64,000 nt of DNA, taken from assembly GCA_019653755.1 (NCBI GenBank), contig BPCL01000007.1, forward strand, positions 1-64,000. The letters run 5' to 3'. The translations under genes and the position numbers were made by a program. Positions 58,236-64,000 of the stretch are shown here, in pieces. Origin of the DNA: Woeseia sp. (GTDB taxonomy: Bacteria > Pseudomonadota > Gammaproteobacteria > Steroidobacterales > UBA11654). Below the pieces are notes generated by a model. The model was not told the origin of the DNA. It made no database searches and saw only the letters and a list, made by a program, of their open reading frames with translations. The stretch's first letter is position 1. Every line of letters begins with the position of its first letter.

Positions 58236-58778
58236 TCAATATTTCACCAATGTCTCAACTTTATAGCCATCAGCTTCAATGCGCTTACTGCCCCCTAGTT
58301 CGGGAAGATCAATGATTGCTAAAATTACAATATTCTCTGGTTTGACGCCGAAGTTTTCTGTTAATAGCTCAGCACACGCAATTGCTGTCCCGCCAGTAGC
58401 GATCAGATCATCAACTATGGCCACCCTGTCTGTGCTCTTAATATTGGTATTAGTTTGAATCTCGATCGAAGTACTTCCGTATTCAAGGTCAAAACTCTTC
58501 TTATAAGTCTCATTAGGAAGTTTTCCTGGCTTTCGAGCAAGAACAAACGGCAGTGACAGGTCGTGAGCTATAGATCCAGCAAAGATGAATCCCCTGCTCT
58601 CAATGCTGGCAATGATGCTTGCATCAAATCCTTCGGTAAGTCTGGCAAGCTCCTTACAGGTCTTTACAAATGCGTCTGGGGTTTCGATCAAACTTGTGAT
58701 GTCCCTGAATTTTATCCCATCAATTGGAAAATCACTTACAGTTCTAATGTGTTTCTTTAGATTAAATGGGTCATTCAT
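58236..58778 (-). CDS. apt: Adenine phosphoribosyltransferase
   Basis: Purine salvage: adenine plus PRPP to AMP. The PRPP-binding motif is VAIVDDLIATGGTAIA. The start FPIDGIKFRDITSLIETPDA and ASIESRGFIFAGSIAHDL are the family's substrate segments. The 180-residue length and clean frame are normal. It lies 9 nt downstream of the DoxX-like gene. Confidence 0.95.
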   Translation of the reverse strand: MNDPFNLKKHIRTVSDFPIDGIKFRDITSLIETPDAFVKTCKELARLTEGFDASIIASIESRGFIFAGSIAHDLSLPFVLARKPGKLPNETYKKSFDLEYGSTSIEIQTNTNIKSTDRVAIVDDLIATGGTAIACAELLTENFGVKPENIVILAIIDLPELGGSKRIEADGYKVETLVKY

Positions 58779-58787
58779 AATTCTCTC

Positions 58788-59207
58788 TTATTTTATTATA
58801 TATACAGGTCTGGTTATTGAGTAAGCCCAATAAATAAATAGAAATTGTAATGGGAGTCTAAAATATAGTAATCCGATTGATATCTCAGGAAAAGCCTCGG
58901 GGTTGATTGCCATATAAATATTAGCCGGATAAACAGAAACTAGTAGAGCAATCAATCCCCATCCGGCTAATTTTCTTAAGGAAGGGATTAGCACACAGAT
59001 ACCACCTAATATTTCAAAAAAGCCACTGATATAAACTGCCTCTGCATGCAAAGGAAAAGCAGGAGGCATAATAGATAAATAAAAGTCAGGATTGATGAAA
59101 TGATCAATGCCAAAATAAACAAAAAATACAGATAGCCCAAACAGGGACAAAATCCTCCACCACTCAGTGGGTAATTTTAATATATTTAATATGTGAGTCA
59201 CTCCCAC
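58788..59207 (-). CDS. DoxX-like membrane protein
   Basis: Inner-membrane protein of 139 residues with four hydrophobic segments. FFVYFGIDHFINPDFYLSIM and FFEILGGICVLIPSLRKLAG are the DoxX family pattern, and LLVSVYPANIYMAINPE follows. Start codon is uncertain: GTG 59207 overlaps the SDR end by 10 nt, GTG 59201 overlaps it by 4 nt (GTGA). The function of such proteins is mostly unknown. Confidence 0.75.
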   Translation of the reverse strand: MGVTHILNILKLPTEWWRILSLFGLSVFFVYFGIDHFINPDFYLSIMPPAFPLHAEAVYISGFFEILGGICVLIPSLRKLAGWGLIALLVSVYPANIYMAINPEAFPEISIGLLYFRLPLQFLFIYWAYSITRPVYIIK

Positions 59208-60222
59208 TCAATGAGATATCCTTGGGCCATCTGCTCACTAGTCGACCATAGTTGCTCAGCCATTGGCTTATCGAATATGTAGTTATCACCACCGACGGTA
59301 ACCGCATTACAGTCCTCAAAATAGGCGCCGCTAACTCCCTTGAGTGCAGGATTAGTAGCCACATAAACCTGAGTGGCAGCCCCCTCTTCGACAGTTTTTG
59401 CAATGAGGTGGCCAAACCAGTCAAAAGCTTTGCGCAGAGCTATAGGGGCGGTGCGAGCAATATTGGTTTTGACCAAACCCGGATGATAACATTTGAAGTC
59501 ACGCTAGAACCCTCCAATCGCGTGGCAAGTTCAAGGGAAAATAAGGCGTTCGCCAACTTGGATCGGCCATAAGCTTCCTGTGAATCGAATACACCTTCAC
59601 CTCGAAGGTTGTCAAAGTCTATTCCCACTGCAGGTGCCTGAACATAAGCAGACATACTACCAACATGAACAATACGACTCTCCTGAGCCTTTTTCAGCAT
59701 GGGCATTAACCTGTTTACCAATATAAAGTGGCCGAGATGATTTACTGCAAATGTCCTCTCGACACCATTCACTAATTCCAATTCACCAAATGTATTTATA
59801 CCTGCATTGCACATGAGAATATCAATGGGATAACCTAGTTTAGTAACTGTATCTGCACATTCTACAATGGAATCTAAGCTAGATAGCTCAAGGGCTACAG
59901 GGGTAGTTTTACCAGGCACACTGGAACAAGCTTTGCTGGCTTTCTCAAGATTCCTACCTGTACCAATAACATGAGCTCCTCTGAGCGCTAAAACCCTCAT
60001 GGTCTCTAATCCTAATCCTGAGTTACAGCCTGTGACTATTGCGGTCTTTCCTGTTAAATCCAATCCGGCCGTGACTTCTTCAGCTGTGGATGTCGCACCA
60101 AAAGGTCCCACGGGATAGTTTTCATCAATACTTACAATGGGCTCATCATCATTATTGTCACAGCCCACTATAACTGGAACTGCCACAGCCGTTGTCCCAT
60201 AAATAAATTGTCTCCTATTCAT
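59198..60222 (-). CDS. Tat-exported lipoprotein short-chain dehydrogenase (one frameshift)
   Basis: Short-chain dehydrogenase/reductase close to retinol dehydrogenase-like and protochlorophyllide-reductase-like proteins. ATG 60222 has an AGGAG site. Its leader starts MNRRQF (twin arginine), has a hydrophobic core (TTAVAVPVIV) and ends in a lipobox at Cys21 (VIVGC). The SDR core has VTGCNSGLGLETM, LMCNAGINTFG, VNHLGHF, GSMSAYV and the catalytic YGRSK. The frame breaks near 59488: a shift restores CYHPGLVKTNIARTAPIAL and reads on to TIGEW-like YLIEWE. The spliced length is about 341 residues. A Tat route implies folding with NAD(P) before export. Confidence 0.75.
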
Positions 60223-60243
60223 TCTTAACACTCCTTTTAATCG

Positions 60244-61251
60244 TTAAAGATCTTGACACTTTTTGCCGCTTAACATTCCTTTAAATAAGTCTAACTGATT
60301 TTGATCCAAACTCCGACCTGTCCACCAAGAAGCATGCTTATCCACATTTTGATTTTTATCGATAACTATTCCCCACATTGGTGTTATTTGATTCGGAAGC
60401 ATTGAATATCGAATATCTGTAACAAGTCTATCCTCTTCGTTGTAACCCAGATAGTCCTGCGAAAACCATCGAAATCTCTCAATATCCCTTGCTTGTTGAC
60501 TGTTTTTATCAAGACTTGGGAGATGATATTCATAATCAAACTTCCTAATACTCTCACCGGAACACCAAGTTGATGAATAGACTGTCCGAATTGCATCAAC
60601 AAAATAAACATCATCATGTTGATAAATAGATTTCCATAGAATTAAATTTCCAAAAGAAGGTTTTAACGTCAGACGCTCGGCATCATGGCCTCTAGAATCT
60701 GCCAACTGCATTGCTGCTGTATGAGTTCTTTCATATTGCACAAACCCTAGAGATAGATAAAAAACAATCCATCCAATGGCAATAAAGCTAAACATCCTTC
60801 TTCTTGTTGTTATCGCAAGTATTAGGAGAATTACGATCGGTAATGTAAAGAGCGGATCGACAATGGATATGTTATTCCAAGTAACCCTCTCATCTGAAAA
60901 AGGCCAAAAGAGTTGGGTGCCATAGGAAGTGCAGGCATCAAGCAATCCATGAGTTGCGTACCCTAAAAAACTTGCCACATATACAGTCTTCAGGCACATC
61001 GATCCTTTAAAAAATGGAAAAAGAAGAAGAGCAACAATCAAAGAGCCAAAGGGAATAAAAAAGAGTGAGTGACTAAACTGCCTGTGATATTCGAGAAATA
61101 AAATCGGATCATCTGATGATCGAATCAAAACATCTAGATCCGGTGCTAACGCAGCAAGAAAACCTATGAATCCAATACGGATGATATTATTTTTTGAAGC
61201 GGTTGACTGAGCAAATGCTGCACCAACTGTACCTTGGGATATTGGGTCCAT
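60244..61251 (-). CDS. DUF457 (YdjM-like) membrane-bound metal-dependent hydrolase family
   Basis: Inner-membrane protein of the YdjM family, annotated as metal-dependent hydrolases but not biochemically known. The 335 residues have MDPISQGTVGAAFAQ at the start, ALAPDLDVLIRSSDDP, the EYHRQFSHSLFFIPFG His motif, YATHGLLDACTSYGTQLFWP, and INGREDIENT-like FTLPIVILLILAI helices. The C-terminal about 120 residues are soluble and likely periplasmic or cytosolic. Gap to the SDR gene downstream is 21 nt. Confidence 0.75.
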   Translation of the reverse strand: MDPISQGTVGAAFAQSTASKNNIIRIGFIGFLAALAPDLDVLIRSSDDPILFLEYHRQFSHSLFFIPFGSLIVALLLFPFFKGSMCLKTVYVASFLGYATHGLLDACTSYGTQLFWPFSDERVTWNNISIVDPLFTLPIVILLILAITTRRRMFSFIAIGWIVFYLSLGFVQYERTHTAAMQLADSRGHDAERLTLKPSFGNLILWKSIYQHDDVYFVDAIRTVYSSTWCSGESIRKFDYEYHLPSLDKNSQQARDIERFRWFSQDYLGYNEEDRLVTDIRYSMLPNQITPMWGIVIDKNQNVDKHASWWTGRSLDQNQLDLFKGMLSGKKCQDL

Positions 61252-61287
61252 ATTGATTTACTAAATAAGGCTTAAAAATTTAAATTA

Positions 61288-62088
61288 TTAATCTTTCCAA
61301 TCAGGTGATCTTTTTTCTATGAACGCATCAATGCCCTCTTTAGCATCATCGTTCAGTAAATTATCTTTCATGATTTGAGAAGTATATTTATATGCTTCAG
61401 ATAAATTCATCTCAGTTTGAGCATAAAAAGCTTTTTTTCCAATTGATACTGTCACAGAGGACTTGCTAGCAATTTTTTCTGCTAACTTGCTCACTTCAAT
61501 AGTTAGCTCTTCCTTTGGGGCCGTATTATTTATTAGCCCTATTTCTTTTGCCTTTTCAGCATTAATAAAATCGCCAGTAAGAAGCATTTCCATGGCATTT
61601 TTCTTGTTAACATTTCTAGAAAGAGCAACCATTGGGGTTGAGCAAAAAAGACCAATATTCACCCCTGGTGTTGCAAACTTAGATTCATGGGAGGCAATTG
61701 CAAGATCACAACTTGCAACTAATTGACAACCTGCAGCTGTTGCAACTCCATCAACTTCAGCAATAACCGGTTGAGGTATATTAACTATTAATTCCATCAA
61801 TGAAGAGCAAGAATTAAAAAGGTTTTTAAAGTAGTCCTCACCGCTATCTTCGTTCTCTCTAGCGGCTGTTATTTCTTTCAAGTCATGCCCAGAACAAAAT
61901 ACATTTCCATTTGCTGCTAAAACGATAACTTTTATGGATGGATCAGAAGATGCAGCTTTAATCTCATCGATAAGAATGTTCATCATATTTTCAGATAAAG
62001 CATTTTTTTGATCTAAATTATTCATGACAAGACGCAATACTCCATTGTCACAGCTTTCTTTAATTAATATTTTTAAATTTTCTTTCAT
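61288..62088 (-). CDS. Enoyl-CoA hydratase/isomerase family protein
   Basis: Crotonase-fold protein of 266 residues acting on acyl-CoA. The oxyanion-hole segments are GNVFCSGHDLKEI and DGVATAAGCQLVASCDLAIA. The catalytic Glu region of classic hydratases is altered (GLFCSTPMVALSRNV where bacterial enoyl-CoA hydratases have a Glu-containing IGxxPG), which resembles the ECHDC3 type and makes true hydratase activity uncertain. It fits the acyl-CoA theme of the region but stands 36 nt upstream of the DUF457-type gene. Confidence 0.8.
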   Translation of the reverse strand: MKENLKILIKESCDNGVLRLVMNNLDQKNALSENMMNILIDEIKAASSDPSIKVIVLAANGNVFCSGHDLKEITAARENEDSGEDYFKNLFNSCSSLMELIVNIPQPVIAEVDGVATAAGCQLVASCDLAIASHESKFATPGVNIGLFCSTPMVALSRNVNKKNAMEMLLTGDFINAEKAKEIGLINNTAPKEELTIEVSKLAEKIASKSSVTVSIGKKAFYAQTEMNLSEAYKYTSQIMKDNLLNDDAKEGIDAFIEKRSPDWKD

Positions 62089-62115
62089 ATGAAATCTATT
62101 AAAAGCTATTTTGTA

Positions 62116-62463
62116 TCATTTTTTAGGAAAAAACTTATTAACTAATCTATCTAAAAAACTTAGTTTATCTTGCAGCACTATTTCTCCATTAACCATTATT
62201 GAAATTTTTACTTTGAAAGTTCCAGCAGCATAAACCTCAATAGATTTTATGTCTTCGGAAAATTCATACTTAGAAAGAAGTGCTAATTTGGATTTGCTAC
62301 TAAATCAGTACTTTTATCTAAATGCTCATCATAACATACAAATCTGCGGAACCTTTCATTTCTCCTCTGCTACACTCCACCAATTAGTTACTTTGATTAT
62401 TTTGCCATTAAAATCAACCGACCATTCTTTGTAATTAGGTTTTTCCATATTAATTCTGCTCAT
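62116..62463 (-). CDS. Hypothetical protein (frameshifted)
   Basis: Not recognised. The ATG at 62463 overlaps the stop of the upstream small gene (ATGA). The first part reads MSRINMEKPNYKEWSVDFNG then KIIKVTNWWSVAEEK. A break near 62355-62370 is followed by LYVNDEHLDKSTDLVANP, YEFSEDIKSIEVYAAGTF and a tail LDRLVNKFFPKK, ending at 62116. The spliced length is about 115 residues. It has no clear leader. The coherent reading after correction suggests a real gene, but support is moderate. Confidence 0.45.
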
Positions 62464-62706
62464 TTGAATTGATACTTGAAAGATAATAAATCCACTTGAA
62501 TTTTATTTGTTTCTAGATTCTCAAGATAAACATAATTCTTATTAATCTCTAAGACGTTAAGTTGAAATCCCCACTTGTTATAAATTAATACCACTGGAAA
62601 CATAAAGTGCTGTTGGTTCATTGCCTCATCTTTAAAGAGATAATATCCGCCAACTAATAATGCTGCGCCAATTAACAGATTATATTATTATTCTTTTCCT
62701 CTTCAT
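62460..62706 (-). CDS. Hypothetical membrane-anchored protein (frameshifted)
   Basis: Not recognised. From ATG 62706: MKRKRIII, then after a one-base shift near 62680 NLLIGAALLVGGYYLFKDE, a single hydrophobic anchor after a basic start. A soluble stretch MNQQHFMFPVVLIYNKWGFQ and LNVLEINKNYVYLENLE follows, ending at 62460. About 82 residues. The overlap with the next small gene (4 nt) favours a coupled pair. Confidence 0.45.
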
Positions 62707-62785
62707 GGAGACATTCTGGTGGAGTTGGATATATAGCGATGCAGACATATGTTCTGCAAAAGCATTAAAAGAAAAAAAGAAAAGA

Positions 62786-62811
62786 GAAATGAATAATTTT
62801 TTTTTCATTTC
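62786..62811. other. Inverted repeat downstream of guaA
   Basis: GAAATGAA (62786-62793) and TTCATTTC (62804-62811) form an 8-bp stem around an A/T-rich loop, 10 nt past the guaA stop. It could be a weak terminator on minus, but a clean T-run is lacking. Confidence 0.3.
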
Positions 62812-62820
62812 AAATCAAAG

Positions 62821-64000
62821 CTATTCCCACTCAATGGTGATTTCTGAAATTTTTTTAAAAGGGGTTTTTCAAAAAATTTTGTATTAAACTTTTAATTTTT
62901 TTGCCCAATTTGCGTCATAAAATCACTGTCTCAACTGCTCTTAAAGAATAACATAATCATATTTTCTGCCATCGCCCATAACGCCCACTGATCTGACTGG
63001 GAGAAAAACTGAAAATGCCTGACTGACCTTGGATAAAGATCATTAGCAATAAGTTCTTCATAAAAATTGCATCAGCTGATCTAAGAAGATCTGCATATTC
63101 TTTTTTCACCTCTCCTAAAATCCTTACTCCCAATCCTGGCCTGGGAAGGGATGACGATCCACAAGCTCTGAAGGTAGACCTAGCTCCTTCCGATAACTCT
63201 GACTTCATCTTTAAAAAGATCTCTAAGAGGCTCAATAAGTTTTAAGGACATGTTCCAGGAGTCCAGCCACATTATGATGCGACTTAATCACATGAGCTTT
63301 ACCAGTCTTTGCCCTGCAGACTCAATTACATCAGGATAAATTGTCCCCTGAGCCAACCATTTAACATTATCGAGTTTCTGGCCTGCTCTTCGAAAACTTA
63401 ATAAAGGTATTGCCAATGATTTTTCGCTTTTCCTCTGGGTCTTAACTCCTTTTAATTTTTCTAGGAAAATTTCTTCAGCATCTACACGGATGACATTCAA
63501 ATTTATATGGTTTGAAAACACCTCCATGACTTGATCCCCTTCATTAAGTCTCAGAAGCCCCTTATCCACAAAAATACAAGTTAATTTATCCCAATAGCTT
63601 TATCAGAAGGCTGCAACAACAGAGAATCAACCCCCCTGATAACCCAAGGAGAACATGTCATCGCCAACGTCTTCACGAATATTATTTATATCTTTCTCAA
63701 TATATTACCCGGGTCCAATCATTGCCACATTGACAAATACCGTGAACAAAATTCTCTATAATCATCTGACCTTTATTGGTGTGGGTAACCTCAGGATGGA
63801 ACTGAGACCATAGAAAAGGATCATCATTAGCCATTGCTGCTGTTGGAGAGTTATCACTGGTACCACAAGTATTAAATCCTATGGTAAGCCTCGACCCGAT
63901 CCCCATGACTCATCCACACCTCCAAGCAATTGTTTCTATATCAAACCCATTAAAGAGTTTATTGGATGTCTCAATTTCACTTCGGCATAACCGAATTCTC
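62821..64000 (-). CDS. guaA: GMP synthase GuaA (partial, multiple frameshifts)
   Basis: Converts XMP to GMP with glutamine and ATP. Reading from the right edge through several indels, the domains appear in order: the amidotransferase part with [14 protein letters not shown]-like remnants, [12 protein letters not shown] and [20 protein letters not shown] (63700-63906). Then comes the ATP-pyrophosphatase P-loop LGLSGGVDS (around 63620-63650), [11 protein letters not shown] (63300-63340) and the dimerisation part [20 protein letters not shown] (63090-63150), ending ITIEWE and TAG at 62821. About 110 N-terminal residues lie beyond the window. At least five breaks occur. GuaA is not replaceable without salvage, so these look like sequence errors at a read or contig end. 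Confidence 0.88.

Noticed and set aside
62660-62887. Plus-strand open frame of 75 codons near the guaA end
   Set aside because: It overlaps the guaA stop and the small minus-strand gene, and it is dominated by A/T-run sequence with no ribosome binding site.

Overview
The window looks like chromosome from a marine, AT-rich gammaproteobacterium of the streamlined open-ocean type. SAR86-like is my best guess, but no rRNA gene is present to settle it. The reasons are the gammaproteobacterial gene order (folD-ppi-lpxH / purF-cvpA-dedD-folC-accD-truA-asd-aroC-prmB and glyA-nrdR-ribD-ribE-ribBA-ribH-ribF-nusB-thiL-pgpA), tight packing with many 1-4 nt overlaps, and an accessory half rich in lipid and xenobiotic catabolism genes, metallo-beta-lactamase-fold hydrolases and a TonB-dependent receptor.

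Layout. 1-1.5 kb (+): the folD tail, a periplasmic peptidyl-prolyl isomerase and lpxH, all damaged by indels. 1.5-10 kb (-): a core operon from prmB down to purF. 10-11 kb: psd (+) and two very small membrane ORFs meeting tail to tail. 11-15.8 kb (-): efp, parC, parE. 16-18.1 kb (-): katG, visibly richer in G+C than its neighbours and preceded by a Fur/PerR-like inverted repeat. 18.2-30.6 kb: xseB (+), then a long minus-strand riboflavin, one-carbon and purine block (purL to pgpA). 30.7-31.5 kb (+): a Fur box overlapping a promoter, a small membrane ORF and a P19-type periplasmic iron-binding protein. 31.6-50.5 kb: mostly minus-strand catabolic genes (alkylsulfatase-like lipoprotein, haloalkane dehalogenase-like hydrolase, UbiD-like decarboxylase, amidohydrolase, carboxyltransferase plus mini carbonic anhydrase, paired acyl-CoA dehydrogenases, DUF3604 protein, AqpS-like aquaporin, luciferase-like and ABM monooxygenases). 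50.7-53.2 kb (+): a large secreted DUF305/LVIVD protein. 53.3-57.1 kb (-): a ZnuD-like receptor with five His/Asp/Glu-rich tracts and a small Cys/His protein. 57.17-57.53 kb (-): a structured non-coding RNA candidate. 57.6-64 kb (-): quinone reductase-like, apt, DoxX-like, a Tat-lipoprotein SDR, a DUF457-type protein, enoyl-CoA hydratase, two small hypotheticals and guaA, which runs off the window.

Most notable locus. Between two protein genes at 57.17-57.53 kb lie three tandem copies of a 112-nt unit, transcribable on the minus strand. A TTGACA / extended -10 promoter begins exactly where the repeats begin, and a textbook rho-independent terminator follows them. The predicted transcript (about 364 nt) carries 19 GGA motifs. 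Its size and GGA count resemble the CsrA/RsmA-sequestering RNAs of the CsrB/RsmY type, but the modular tandem build is unlike those I know.

Caveat. Single-base indels, many in homopolymers, break at least 15 genes including essential ones (folC, accD, parE, thiL, ribH, purL, guaA), and they are densest at both ends of the window. I treat these as sequence errors and report whole genes spanning the breaks.
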